Below are positions 12,701 to 28,000 of a stretch of DNA of 64,000 nucleotides, piece by piece. The position numbers were made by a program, and so were the translations under genes. Below the pieces are notes generated by a model. That model saw only the letters and a program-made list of their open reading frames with translations, was not told the origin of the DNA and did no database searches. The DNA is from Ptychodera flava (lineage: Eukaryota; Hemichordata; Enteropneusta; Ptychoderidae), in assembly GCF_041260155.1 (NCBI RefSeq), contig NC_091947.1:23632115-23696114 (forward strand), read 5' to 3'. The number at the start of each line of letters is the position of its first letter. Position 1 is the first letter of the stretch.

Positions 12701-15700
12701 ACAATGAAAAAGACATTTATCAGTGTCATTTTAATTAATTGTAATTGCATATGTAATGAACTTTCCTAATTAGAGTGATATATCCACAAATACAACGTCA
12801 AATTTGATGAAACTTGATACAGATGTTGATCTCATAGTGTTGTAAATACTACATTAAACTTTATGAAATATGGTACCGGTTATCTATTAGTATTAGGATA
12901 GAATGAAAAAATGTTTTGCAACATCCTGTCAACTAATTCCCAGTTGACTCATTTAATGACCTTTAGGATAGTGGCCTACATTGGTTTTATGTTTTTCATC
13001 ACCATGGAACTCATTCTTGGCCATTGAGTGCCATCTGTATCAAAGTATTTTTATCACAGAACCTGTAATCAAAGTACCCATTAGCAAGCGGGGACTGGGT
13101 CATCAACGATGACTTGTTTATTCTTGATTTGGTAAGATGATTGTTGAAGGGTTTAATCGATGAAAGTTTGATTAAAAAGTTAAGGCTTTCATTTTCCCGG
13201 TGCATACTACATTAATCCATCTGTTAGAAAATACCAGAATGTTCCAAATCTGTGCTGGAAATAGAGAAGGTCAAATGCAGTCCAAATCGCATCACAGCGA
13301 TTTTCTATATCAGAAACATTTATGACTTTACATCTTTATAACATCACAGGTTCCTCAGTATCTGTTGGCGGCAGGATTCACCAACATAGCATGCACACAA
13401 CCTCGACGGATTGCCTGCATTTCCCTAGCAAAGAGAGTCGGCTATGAAACACTCCATGAGTTTGGCTCTGAAGTCGCATACAAGATTAGATTTGAGTCAA
13501 CCAAGAATATATTTACAAGGATTTTGTTTCTAACAGAGGGTAAGAATAAAATGGTCTGTTTGAGCCACTGTTCTCAAAAACTTTACGTGAAAAACTTTGT
13601 CAAGAATTGTCAAGGCCAATATTGGTAATTTGTTGTATTACTGGTACTAATATGTATCACCATGTAAGAGTGTGAAGAGACAGAGATTACCTGTGAACGT
13701 TGAATATTTCTGGTAGTTTTGATTTATTGGAGTGAAGAATTACCAATTACTTCAAACCTGTGTTTGTATAACAACCGTGCACTTTTTTCATTTGGAGTTC
13801 AGTTGTACATCAGGATTACAAAGTTTATTCCTCCCAAGTGTTTTTCCAGTTCACATATAGAAGATGCGGCAAGAAATATCAACAATTTAGTATTTATGTG
13901 GGAATACTCCTACAATAAGCCAAATATGCCTCTGTCGGAAAAACAATAAGCAGAAAAGTTCACAACAATTCCAGTATTTTCATGAAGCTGTTTTCATTCA
14001 ATTCAGGTTTACTGCTCAGACAGATATCCACTGACTCTACCTTATCGCAGTACAATGTCATTGTGATTGATGAAGTCCATGAAAGACACATCCATACCGA
14101 CTTCCTTCTCGGTGTCTTGAGATGTCTACTGCAACACCGTAAGGATCTCAAGATTGTCTTGATGTCAGCCACAATCAACATCAGTCTCTTCTCTGGATAT
14201 TTCAATGATGCACCAGTCATACAGGTCAGTATGCATCAAAGGTGAAATTAAATTTCTTTTAACCTGTTCATCCCTATGCCCAGTAAACAGGTCCAAAATC
14301 ATCATTGATAACAACGGATTTGGGCCAAACCATGGTGGTACAAGTTGACACTTAGATTTTTACCATACTTTTCTTGTGTGCTGCTTTTGTGGATTCACAA
14401 GTAAATTAAGTTTTCACCAGCTTGTTTTTGTGAAAATCACAAATTTAATTTTTTCCCATAGAGTTAACACAGGGCATAGAGCCATTTTGAGTTTGAAATA
14501 TCAGTAAGTTTTAGGTAATTCATGTCTAAAATCCTAAATCTTGCGTGCTCACTGCAATTTTTATCCTTGATTATGAAAAGCAATGATATAAATTTGAAAC
14601 TTTGATTTCTAAGGTGCTCTGTAATTTCTCATCTCTGAAACTCTGGTAACTCTAGACTGGGTAATATGGAAACTTGAGAGATTGAGTTAAAAAAATGTTT
14701 TAACGTCAAACCCTCACAGGTACCAGGAAGACTTTATCCAATCAAGTTGGAATACGTCCCAATAAGTCAGGAGGTAAGAAATCCAAAACAGGAATATTTT
14801 ATCTCTTAGCACAAGATGAAAGATTCATTCAAGGCAAATTTCAGTCATTATGATAGAAAAATTGCAGTGGTAAATAAATATTTAAGAAGCATCCCCTTCA
14901 TAAGCTATCGTCATGGTGATCATTGCCATAGAAACATAATTAAAAGTGTATGTAAATTGCAGAGTCAAATAATTATCTTAAGGACATGGACATACATGTA
15001 AATGAAAATACTGATGTAATAGAGCATTTGATGATGTCATACTATAATTGGATGATGTCATTGGGCACTTTGATGACATCATAGGGCAGCTTGATTTAGA
15101 CTATTGATCATTTCCATGTATACTCTCTCAAAATTCCAGGAGCAGTCTAGCAAATCAGAGAGACTCGACCCAAGACCCTATCTGCGCATCATGCAACGCA
15201 TTGACAATAAGTATCCCAGCACAGAGAGAGGAGATTTGTTGATATTTCTGAGTGGAATGTCGGAGATAACTAGCGTTGCAGACGCAGCCAGACAGTATGC
15301 CATGCATACAAAGAGATGGATTATACTGCCATTACACAGTACACTGTCAGTATCTGAACAAGACAAGGTGTGTGTTTATTCTTGTCATTTTATTTCAAAC
15401 TTGCTTTCCTGATGGTATGGCGAATTTCACAAATAATTAAAAATCTCAATTTTATAGCAAGCATTTTTTTAACATGCCTTGTGTTTGCTACAGATTGTCT
15501 GTACAAATTTTGGCAAGCTAAAATATATGTCAATTTCATTTATTTCTTCCCAGCAATTATGTTTTATTATCATCTTGTCAAGATAAGAACACCATCTGGT
15601 CTTTTACAATCTTAAATAGAAAATCAAGAAATCTGGTGTCAGCAACACGGAATATTACTTTTCCATTTCACCTAGCTAGACACGGTTCAAAACCAGTGAA

Positions 15701-15973
15701 AGTGTCACAGGAAAATGAAAGCTATTACCACTGAAACTTAGATTATGTTGTTTTCTAGGTGTTTGACATTGCTCCTGAAGGTGTTCGTAAATGCATTGTA
15801 TCAACCAACATAGCAGAGACTTCAGTGACCATCGATGGCGTCAGATTTATTGTAGATTCTGGCAAGGTATAGTTTTAGATTTTGTTCAACCTTTCTTACT
15901 TCATCACCGACAATTAATCTTTTTTATTTGCATATTCAAAGTAGAGATTCTATATGCTTTGTAGAATTCTTGC

Positions 15974-16010
<37 letters not shown>

Positions 16011-19000
16011 TCAAAAATACATTCATATATATTCAAAATACATTCAGTTGATGAAACCCTAAACTGCAACTTCCGCCACTATTTTTTATCCATTTTTGTA
16101 AAAATTCTCGCAAGTTATGAATGGTGAAAGTGACTTTTCTAGAAGAAGCGACCCCTAGGCTAGCAAATATGTAAAATTCAGCCTTAGTGAATTTCCCTTT
16201 AAATAAATTCACTTCCCCAGCTACGTAGTAAATTTCAAGTACCTATTTGTTCTCTACCACCTCACTTTATCGACATATTTGTCCACATACAAATGCACCA
16301 CATACTACATGAAATGCTTCTTTTCACATACACCTACATTCTGCCCACCAATGTGTACCATGCCATCAGCTGCCTTTCATACTCACGTGAAACATTTCTA
16401 AATGCCTACTGTTGACTACCAGACCAAGAATATATCACATGTATATAGTGTACCTAGCATCTAACCTTCTCAGCAGATAGCTCTACCTCTCGCTTACTGT
16501 ACATTTTCTCTACCTACCAACTAATGAAAACACTTACACTACCTATTCCTACCCATGGTCTCATTCTCCATCAATCCCGACGATGTTGTTTACAATGTTG
16601 TTTCCAATGTTTACTTTTCATCAGGTGAAAGAGATGAGTTATGATCCCAAGGCGAAGATGCAAAGATTGCAAGAGTTCTGGATCAGTAGAGCCAGCGCTG
16701 AACAGAGAAAAGGAAGAGCAGGTATGATGTTTTCTAATTCAGATTTTAGAAACGTCATCAGTTTTTGTCCTCTGCTTCCTTATCTTTTGACTGTACTTTT
16801 TAATTACGTTTGTGTATCGTGTTGTATCATTTCCTTACTGAATCATAATGAATGCAAGAATGTTAATCTATGCTGAATTCAGGGCAACAGTGGTTCTGTG
16901 TAATTTCAACAGATTTCAATGTCAACATTGACATCAATGAACCATAAATATATCCATGGAGACAGTATTAATATTAAAGTTTTTTTGTGAACGTCACATG
17001 AAGGAAATACCATAAAATGTTTACTTTAAACAGGCATTTGATTTCATCCCCATTACTCACTGAAATGTAACAGTTAACGGTATATGCCAAAAAAACAAAA
17101 TCTGCACATGCTGGACAAAATCTCCAAGTTCTTCAGATTTATACATTTTTACAATCTGATCACATTTTGCAATTTGCTTGGATACAGGTAGGACAGGTCC
17201 GGGTGTCTGCTTTAGACTCTATGAAGAATCTGACTACAATGAATTCCAAGAATACACAACTCCTGAAATCCAGCGAGTTCCTCTGGACTCCCTGATCTTG
17301 CAAATGATCGCAATGGGATTACCCAATGCCAGAAGGTGAGGTACACACACTCCTGTTTTATCGTCAGAATGGTGTGACTTCAAGTAGTTGCAGTGTGAAC
17401 TGTATAGCTAAGAACACATTGGTTTACTCTGATATGTGTTCATCTATATGGCAGTCCAACTTCTAAGTTTTATCTTGTGGAAACAAAATAGTGGAGAAAG
17501 ACACATGCATAAAATTGAAAATTCTTTCCTTCATGTAGAAAATTTTCAAAATTATGCATTTCTTTGCAGATTATTGTCGCATCTTATATGTCCATCATGT
17601 TTTACAATGTCAAAATACAGTAGCTCTGCACATTTGAAGTTCTACATATTGTCTTTTAAACTGTATACCTCAAGAACAATCGTTTACAAACATTAGAAAT
17701 CGTTCCCACCTTTTGGTTTTAACCAAAATAATCTAGTATTCTAATCTTTGCAGTGTCTACCGTACTTTGAATTGGAAAAATTAAATTTGCAATCAAGGTG
17801 GAAAAAATTCTAAGTGAATACAAAATTGAAAATTGAATATTTCTGATCTGAGATAGAAAGTATCTTTACTAATACCTTCATTTGTCAATATTTTTCAGTT
17901 TTCCATTCATTGAGCCACCCCCGGCGTCAAGCATTGAAAACTCCATACTCTTCCTCAAAGAGCAAGGAGCTTTGACCAAAGATGAGAAACTGACACCAAT
18001 TGGTAAAATGCTTGCCCAGTTACCAGTGGATGTTGTCATCGGTAAAATGCTCATCATGGGAACTGTCTTCCATGTGAGGATTCCTATACTTTTACTTTTT
18101 TTCCTCAGTTTTCTGAAAATTGATAATTTCACTAAAAATTGAAACAATTTTTGTACCATTTTAATGTACTGCATGCCAAAGGGAAGTTTGATTCAAAATA
18201 TGCTACATATACTGTATGGAAGTGGCAAGATTTTAATATGGAAGGTTTGTGCATTGTATCATGTTAATCTGAGTCATAAAATCAGTATTCTGGACACATG
18301 GCTCCCTCATGATACTTACCCGGTATATCCCATGATTCTCTGCTGTAGGTCATACACCCTGTGTTGTCAATAGCAGCGGCTTTGAGTGTGCAGTCACCGT
18401 TCACCAATAAAGCCTATCACAATATTGACATTGCTGTGAGTATACACAAGCTTACATTGTTGTCTGGCTTATTACCAGTATTGGAGAAATGTGTAGTGAG
18501 TGGCATTTGGAGTTGAATCTTTCAAGTAAGTCGTAAGACTGTCAATATTATGAAGAGGAAAAACTTAGATAGGAATACCCAATTCTGTTCAATAATGCTG
18601 GTTTTACTTATTCTGACATTCAACTGTATTTCGTAATCTTGAACAAAACAAAAGTACAATGGTATTTTCGTTTCAGACTGCAAGACGCCCTCTAGAGTCA
18701 GACCATGGAGATCCATTCACTTTGCTCAATGCCTATGATGAGTGGCTACAGGTATGGAACCACTGTCATCTGTATGATATACTGCTTAAATGTCAATTCA
18801 TCATCAAAAGCAAAGTTTTTCCTAATCATATTTTTGTAATGATATATTTAAACTGCAACACTAAGACTATGGTAACAAAGTGCTGAGATGTACACCCTTG
18901 CAGTATCTGCTCCTAATCAAAGAAAAGGAGAATGGTGACATTAGAATTACAACACTGAAAGCCATTTGTATGACTCTGCTGACCTTACATCCCTTTTGTA

Positions 19001-22000
19001 TGACCCCTGCATTGACCTAGCATACTTGCATGGTCATTCATGTGAATCCTGCCAATTTTATTTCAAAAGCTACATAAGTGTAGCATGCTATTCCCCTTGT
19101 ACTTTGAACTCCTCAACCATATTCTAAGACCAAATATTTTTAATCGTTTTCCTCTGCTAAGGAAGAAAATTTCGATGTTGCTTCTTCAAATTTCACAACT
19201 GGCATGTATCTTGAAAGGTGTTAAAAATTTCCACACATTTGTCATTCAAAGCTTCTGAGTTCCCAAATTTAAAGCAAACATGACTAAAATTTTACTTAGT
19301 TTTGAGAATTTTCATTACCTGACAGACCAAGTCAGAAGGGAGGGGATCATCTAGGAATTGGTGTAAAAGAAGAGGACTTGAGGAGCAGAGATTCTACGAG
19401 ATGTCCAAACTCAGACAACAATTCAAAGATCTTCTGAAGGTAATCATGACATACATTAATAGGTGTGGGATATATCATTCAACCACCTATAAAGATAGAG
19501 AACAGCTCACATCAGTGAAAGCTGGCATGTTTCTGAGATACTTCAAGGAAAATCTTTGCCAGGAAACAATTACAGCATCTATTCAGATTTAAGCAGCTAG
19601 AATTTATGTGGATAATCTGCTGGAATGCACTGACATACAAGAATCTATGAATTGGTATCACACCCTATGTTCCTATGGTCTTTATCATGCAAATTTAAGT
19701 GCTGCAAGCATATGCAAATTTTAATCATATTTATAGCTGAGTCTATTATGATCCTAAATAGATCAATTGTACTATGATTGTGATATGGTACTTGGAGATA
19801 CAATTCATCACATGGTGTTCAGATCTTTTTCCGCCAAGTTTTGACGAAGTTTCCAAATGTTTTTAGGATGACAGCACAGTTTTTTTTAGCTTTGTCTTGA
19901 TGACTGTGTCTTGATGTGCACACAGGAGAGTGGCCTGCTTGGCATGGCTGGACAGGACAGACAGTACAGCAGTCTAGAGAGAAACCAGAGAAACATGGAA
20001 AGAGAGAAGCTCAAGAAGATGAAACGAGAGCAGAGACACGCCACAAGAAAAAGAAAAATCCTTAAACTGGAACAGGATGTAATTATGATTAGTGCATGCC
20101 ATTCAGTTCTTTCTGCGTATTTAGTCATTTAAGTGTCATCTGATACAAACTTTTTATAATTGTCCTGTATCTTTAACTATTGTCTCATATCAACACATGC
20201 TGGATTCTTAATCAGACGTAGTAAGATGTACCATCATGTTGCCATAGTTTTCCCTATCGCCTTGGTTACACTTTTCATCATAGTACAGTAGATGTTCTAA
20301 TGTATCTCCATTATCTAAATTGTCTTTATATCCATACCTTTGTTTATGTGTATCATCCTTTCTTTAATATTTGTCCTTTTTGAAATTTTGATGTTATGAA
20401 ATGTTATGGAAAGTTTTAAATGAATGCCCTGGATAAAGTAATCCATAAAAAGTCAAGTCTCTCGCATAGATTTGTACATGGATAAATGTTCACAGGAATA
20501 ACATGGCTTCATGTGCTTGTCTTTAATGTTAATCATAAAACTTTATTGTAAACCTTTATCATTTCTATTTCAGGACTATGAAATCAGTGACAAAAGTGAT
20601 AATGAAGATATTGACATCGCTGATATTGATTTCAAACTCACCCATGACATTGATCAGATGAAGGTCAGTTGAAAAGTTTGTAAAAACATCTCCATTCAAA
20701 AGAGGTTAACTATTACGCAGATGGCAAGTTCAGCTAAAATACAGATGAAGATGAAGATATACCTTTAATTCAGGAGAGAGTCCATCTCCTGTATAAAAGG
20801 AGTTATCAGTTTGTTTCCCTACATTGCCAGTGGAAGAAATACACTAGGAAATGTTATTTCTAATCAAGTCATCACCAGATGTTTGTTGTTTTCGATGAGT
20901 GGGTCAGACCTATTTACAGAGAAATAGAGTGAAAGCGTTCATAAAGTGCCAATTGTGATGTCAGAGTGACAAAAATATCATACCACTTGTCAGTTAAGTG
21001 TTGGTTATGTTTATTGTGTTACTTAAGAAATACGGTTATATCTCATAATTTTTTGGTTTTCATCCCCTGACTAGGAAATGTCGACTGTGAGTCACAGTTT
21101 TACTCTAAGAGACATCAACCTCCTGAAGGTGATTCTGTGCAGCGGACTTTATCCACAGATTGCAATCTCTGATGAGTGTAATTCTTACAGGAAGGATTCC
21201 GATCAAATCTTCCACACCAAGGTGAGCATTGCTTCACTACAGACATCAGAATATGCCTTTTAGACAGCTTTGACTCTTTGAAATGTACTTTAAATTGCTT
21301 AAATTGCACTTGACATTGCAACTATTATTGATGACCTTCAGCTTGTTCAGACTGACAGCTGCCATGGAACACATTTCAAAGCAATACTCATGTAAACTAT
21401 ACATCTATCATTGTGTGTATATCATGGTACTTTTGAATATATACTTTCCCTGAGAAAATGCAAGGAATGTCTGTCTGTGAAATTACTTTAAAGGGAGGCT
21501 GTCATCGGAACTCTGCTCAAAAGTTGCCAGGGACCCCTACAACAGATGTAAACACTGTATCTAGGATACGTTGGTGATTGATGAAAGTTAAAATATGTTT
21601 GTTAACAATGAATATCATAGAATATAAATGTTGCAGCTATGTTGACTTGTTGCATCTAGATATCATGCACGAAATACATTGTTTGTAAACAAGAAAGTCG
21701 CACACATGCTGTTCTGGCGACCACCGTCCTTTAAAGTACCCACAGTTAAATTTATGTTTTTAGTTTAGCAAACTTATTAATGCACCCTTGGTACGATGGA
21801 TGGTCCGACTCTGGAATAAATAGGATGTGCAGTGTTCTGCAAACTCAGTACACTCAAGAGATTACATGATGGCATTACAAACAAATCCATGGGTACAAAT
21901 TTGTAGGGAAATACACATATTTCTGCGCACGTTTGCGCATGTGGTTATGTTTTACCATGATCAGTTCAACGTCTGGGTTTTACCAATTCCTGATTCAGCA

Positions 22001-25000
22001 TTTATTGTTGCTATATTAGAATTCTTAAAGAATTTTCATGTTTCAAAGCTTCATGGCCAATGTATAGATGGTTATATGTATCTAGTGAGGTTAAATCTGG
22101 GTGAATTCCTATTTACTGCAAAGACACTTCTAAAATATTACCCTTTGCATCCTGACCCCCTGGTACCTTATGACATCATGCGGACATTTTTGTCCAAGCC
22201 GGGGTCAAAGGGTTAAGAGTGCAAATCAAAGCAACTGAATTATGTCTAGTAAAAGAATTGCAATATTTTGAGAATAGGCACAGATATTTTTGAGCAGTGA
22301 TGCATTGGTATTAGTGGTATTGGAGAGATGACATACGAGATCATCCTTGGAGAAGATGGTTGAAATTAAAAGTGCAATGAGTGTTGCACTTCTACAACTT
22401 TCAAAGTTTGCCCTGTACCCTAGTTAGAGAAAGAAGATTATTTTGAATGTGGTCTCAATGAGAAATGCAAAGTGCTGATAAAGTATTATACAGCAACTCC
22501 TCCGCTGATAGACTGTATTGGTCTCTGCCAACTCCAGCCATAACCACAAATGAAGGCACAGTGTAGGACACCATGTTGAACTCAAAGAAATGAAATACCA
22601 CCCACAAATGACACCGTAGACTTTCCAAACATGCAAAATGAAGTTTTAGCCAGTTCAAATAGTTATCAAGTTTGGTTACATAATAAAAAAGACAGTCTTA
22701 GTACCCAATATATTTTCAATCAGTTCAACAGTATGATATGATTGGTTCCCACAAGGCCTTTTTTGTCTGAGAATGGATACTCAACACAGGGCTTTCAGTC
22801 ATGGTTTGGGTTTAGAGTTGAAGGATACCCATACATGATTGGATATTTCAGTCTTCTATGCTGATAGTTATGAGAGAGAATGCAAACTAGGTGCATTTGT
22901 ACTGTACCTGCTATGATTTGTTTCTCATCAAGTTCGTAGTCTGTGGGTTGTTGAGGACAAAGTATTATTGTAACTGGAGTAAGAATTTACTTTGAAATGT
23001 ATCATATCTTTATCCATGACGACATATTTTTTTCCAGTCCAAACCATTTGTAGTGTTGCATCCGACCGGTGTGTTTGCCAACAATCCAGACATACTGGAG
23101 CCAAGGATAAAGAATAAAATGAAATGGATGCCACTAGGATGAATTTCGGCAATCAACACGAATTACTTTCATTTGTGTAAGTATTGCACTGTAACTTTCA
23201 GGAACGTGACATTTATTGAGTTCTGAAATATATCAGATGTGTGTGAGTGTTGATATTTTTCATAGTTCAATTTTCTGTTTGGTTCCATGACAGTGTGGCA
23301 TTTCCAAAGCATGAAAGAACACTACAGCTATAAACACAAATTGTTTCTGTAAACTATTGTGTGCCTGGAGTTTTACCCAGTAGGGCAAGACTGGAGATTA
23401 GTTTGTGCAGATAGCATTAGCATTTGGTAACCTAAGGAGTCATTTGAGTCAGGATTAGAGATAAAGTACATACCTTCATACCAAGAGTCCCCCTGGAAAA
23501 CCCTTTTAGTTCACATCTAAAGGTTTGTGTCCACTAACTTTCACCCATGCCTTGACGTGGAAAAGTACGTTTTACCACCATGGTTTTGCCCGACACTACT
23601 GGTTTTTGATTACCTGTGTACAGGAAATTATCAGTGAAAGGAAGTCAGGAAATTAAAAACATAAAAAATTAGTTGGGTCACCTAGAAGTGTAGTAATGTC
23701 AACACAGGATGATAAACAGTCAACAAAAGCTGGCTGCAAATAGCTTTGTATGATTAGAATTCCAAAACACTTTCTGAACTAAACCACATTTCAAAATAGA
23801 ATCTTTGTTATTTAGTGCCTTCACCCATGCCTTGAGTTATGTAGAAGTGTAACAATGTCAGCACAGGGGAATATATTGTCAACAAAAGCTAGCTTCAAAT
23901 AGCTTGGTATAATTAATACACCAAAACACTTTCTAAATTAAAACATGTTTCAATTTAGAATCTTACAGTGATATTGTTTTTGCTTCTTTTCCCAATCTTT
24001 AATACAATAGTTTATTGCCCCACCTGGGCTGAACTCCCTGGTAACCCAGGAATGACCTTTCCCGACCCTACACCCCAACAAGCAACCATTGTCAATTGTA
24101 TATTTACTTGTTGGTAACCAAAGCATGATCATGTCCCTTGTTCCTCTTTGTATAATCAGAACCTTTTAATTGAACTTTGCAGGTCATTGCTGGAAACCAA
24201 CAAGCCATACCTGATGAATACCATGAGAGTCCCAGCTCTGCAGACGATGTTACTGTATTCTCAGAGTATTGATACAAATGAAGACTGCACCAGGTAAGAT
24301 GAAAAATGTAAGGGAATCCTTGTAGAAATACATCTGAATTTGACAAATGGTGATTTTGTGTCCCAAAATATTGTCACGTAAACCTTGACAGTTCATCAGT
24401 CTAGACAAAGAGAATACATGGGACGGCATCATCTGGTGATGGATTGCCACTGTTCTGTATTTGACATTGTTTTCATCATTGTTTTCAAGTTGCAAAGGTG
24501 AAATTCTGTACGTTGTCTACAAGGACAAAATGAAGATGAGGTATCCGCTGCAAATGTTATTTTAATGACCATACTTAAAAGTGTTCAAGTTAGAGATTTT
24601 TCCATTCTATGATCCAAATATTGACAAACTGGGATGAAATCACCTCCAAATTTGCATGCTGCTTGGAGAAATTACTCATTTCCTCAGTCATTCAAGGTGT
24701 TGTTACAGTGTAATTCTGTGTGTTTTGCAGGATTGTAGTGGATGAGTGGATTGAATTCCGATTCAAAGAGAGTGAATCAGCTCAGTATCTACTGTCCAGC
24801 ACCGTACAGCTCAGATCAACATGGCAGAGATTACTACAGATGAAACTGGAAGGTAAGTTTGATTGTTTTGTCTATCCTCATGGAAATCACGATGAATAAA
24901 TACTACCAGTAATGTTTTTTACTGTAAGAGGGCGCTGTCTCCAATGTACATGACATTCTCATGTCTGACTACAAGCCTAGTACAAGAACTTACCGTCCAA

Positions 25001-28000
25001 AGTAATCAGTACCTGGAATACCTGAATTGTTAGAGTTATATACTAGGATGGCAAACTAAATTCAGAACAATTTCAAACTCAAATTTACTGAATCTCAAAT
25101 TCAAACCCAAATACAAGCAAAGTCAAAATATAATTCAATGCAAACCCAAACTTAAACTGAATTTCAAACTTTAATACAGAGTGATGAAATTTTTTTCCTT
25201 GAATTAATATAGACACCATGTCAATGTCACGAGACAGGACAGATACAAGCAGTCCAGCTAATCTGAATGTCCTGAGAATGGAGAGAATTCTAGCCAGTAA
25301 ATTATCAGAGTTTTTAGACAGTGATGTCCATTACAGTGTGAGAAAACTCCGATCTACTGAAGCTGCTCATCTCTATGCCTGTGCTGACAAACGTAAGTCT
25401 ACTTTAACAAAGGATTACCTGTGTGGCTGTTAAAGGGCGCCCTCAGTGGTCAATTTATCAAATCTTTCCAAGACGAAAATTTGAGAGGTACAGGACTAGT
25501 TATTTAGACCTGGGTTTCTGACAAGGGGCACAAATGAAATAGCTGGTTAAAAATGCTTCTATGTATATCTACAGAATTCATTACAAATAGACTAATTGAA
25601 TACTTTAAAAACACACAAAAGCAGTGATGGGCAAGCCAAAATCCAGGTAATTAATAATGAAATCCCATCACCATAAGTAGAGCGGATATGAGTATCTTGC
25701 TAACTCTCTATGAATGAATTTATTTTCAATGCCAAACTTTTAGGTTTTTTTAGTCCCAACGGACACCGTCCGGGGGGACTTATAGTTTGGTCATGTCCGT
25801 GCGTGTGTGCGTGCGTGCGTGCGTGCGTGCGTCCGTCCGTTCACGCAGATATCTCAGAGATGCCTGGAGCGATTTCATTCAAACTTGGTACAAGGATTAC
25901 TTCATATGTCATACAGATGCACGTCAATTTGTTTTTTGATACGATCCAATATGGCTGCCAGGCGGCTATTTTATTATGATTTTTTCATGTACAGAGCCAT
26001 AACTCAGACATGTTTCAACTGATTTTATTCAAAGCTGGTACAAGGACATTGACCAATGTCATAGATATGCACGTCAATTTTTCATGTGATATGATCCAAT
26101 ATGGCTGCCGTGCGACCATTTTTTACGATTTTTTCATGTACAGAGCCATAATTCAGGCAATCTCAACCGATTTTATTCAAACTTTGTACAAGGACATTGA
26201 CCTATGTCATACATATGCACATCGATTTGTTTTGTGATACGATCCAATATGGCCGACATGTGGCCATTTTATTACGATTTTTTCATGTCCTGAACTACAA
26301 CTCAGACATGTATCAAGCGAATTTATTCAAAAGTATTTTTATCACAGACCTAAAGAAGAGGACTCTATCCTCTCTGAGGACATGTAATCAAAGTACCCAT
26401 TAACAAGTGGGGACTGTGTCATCAACGATGACTTGTTCTCATTAAAATGAAATAAAAATATTTTTAACAAACCTTTAATCCACATTCTGATAAATGTGTA
26501 TTAAAAACATGAAGAGGAGTTCAGAATAGTAAAGAGATGTCGAATTTATATTTGATGAAAACAGATAAGACTGTCACCTGTGATTATAGAATATAATTTG
26601 TATCCTCAAGATTAAGAAATATGGAAATTGATTAAGGATAATTCAGAAGATGATTTATCTTTGTTCTGCTCTTTGTGTGATGTAAGAATTGAGTATCGGG
26701 ACTGTCACCCCTGGACAATTCCCCATCAACCATAGGATTAGTGCTATTCTCCTGTTGGTAAAATGTCCAGGGGGTGACTCTCCTAGATCCAAGAAATGTT
26801 GTACCACAATGTGGATAGCATGATGATGTATCAAGCTATATCAAGAATAATGCTAAATGTATCCAGATTGTCAGTCTATAAAAATTTCTGTTTATTTCCA
26901 ATTTTTGTCACTGCAGAGGAGGACAATTTACAAAGCCAAGCTGATATAAAGTTTTTCAAAGTTCAAAGTTCAGACAGCAGACCACACCCAACGAAAGGTG
27001 GCAATCAGGTTAATGAATACTTAACATATGGATGGTAAGTCAACGTTATTAACTCTATAAAAATCAGCTTTCATGAGAACTTTCAATGAATATGTTTCCT
27101 AACCACCATATATTCCCATTTGTACATTTCAAGAAGTACACCTCCCATAATGTGAAGTCTTTCTAGATTGTTTACACTTTTTCAACATCTATTCTTGTAT
27201 TAGGAAAATGTTTTCTCAAGTTTTTCTCAACAGAGGAAGAACATTTCCTTATCACTCTTGTAGTTCGCTGATGAATAAGTGTTCATGGAAACTCATAAAC
27301 CCTGAATGTAAAATAAGTGTTCTTGGAACAAAACTCATAAATTCTGAATGTGTGAATATTGGATAAATTTGAACAAAAGCAAAGTGGATTCAGAGAGACT
27401 AAGTCATTAAGTTCATTTGTAGAATATGTTTTAAACTTTTTCCATTTTCTGACCATAAAGTTGGTGCCAAAATTTTTAAATCTATTTTTTTTTTCACTCT
27501 CCCCGGGTATAATCACAAATCACTAAATTCATACTCATCAGTTAAGATGAAACACGTAGGGCAGATAAATCTTATTTTGAACAGTCTCCTCCTGAAAGTC
27601 AGTTTTGTCACTTCTTTGCAGTCTGTTAGATGAAGAGACAGCTAGCAAAATGGAAGGATTCAGCTCTGTGATCAGAAAACACTGGACATGTCCTACATGC
27701 AACAAGTCATTGATAGTAACAGTGCTGGAGAAGATACAACATGAAAGCCAGTGTGCAGGAGATACAGGTATGATGAAGGTCATAGTGCAGAGGTCATAGT
27801 TCAGAGTTCATCCTCAAATCTGACTTTCATTTCCATGTTCTGTCAGTGATATGCTTCATGATATGTTGGTATGAAGAGAGTGTGGATTTGAGGGGATTGG
27901 AGAGTTTTGTTGAATTTCTTAAAATATTGTAACTGTTTTAGCATGGAAGGCAGAGCTGAAAACTGTGGAAACAAAAAATGTCAAATATTACATTTGCTCC

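Larger units (their letters stand above)
11053..13210. mobile_element. TTAA MITE (GGTAG family) split by a later insertion
   Basis: The left half (about 11053-11262) and right half (about 13120-13210) together match the intact copy at 48240-48584: GCCATTTTGAATTT, TTTGCATGGT, ACCCCTGAT on the left; ATTCTTGATTT, AAGGCTTTCA, CATACTAC on the right. The gap between the halves is exactly the tandem-repeat element 11263-13119, so this MITE is older. It lies in DHX34 intron 5. Confidence 0.7.

Noticed and set aside
21827-22216. 129-codon open frame in DHX34 intron 19
   Set aside because: It ends in a TTAA-MITE-like tail, lacks motifs and lies between well-supported exons of the same strand that skip it.
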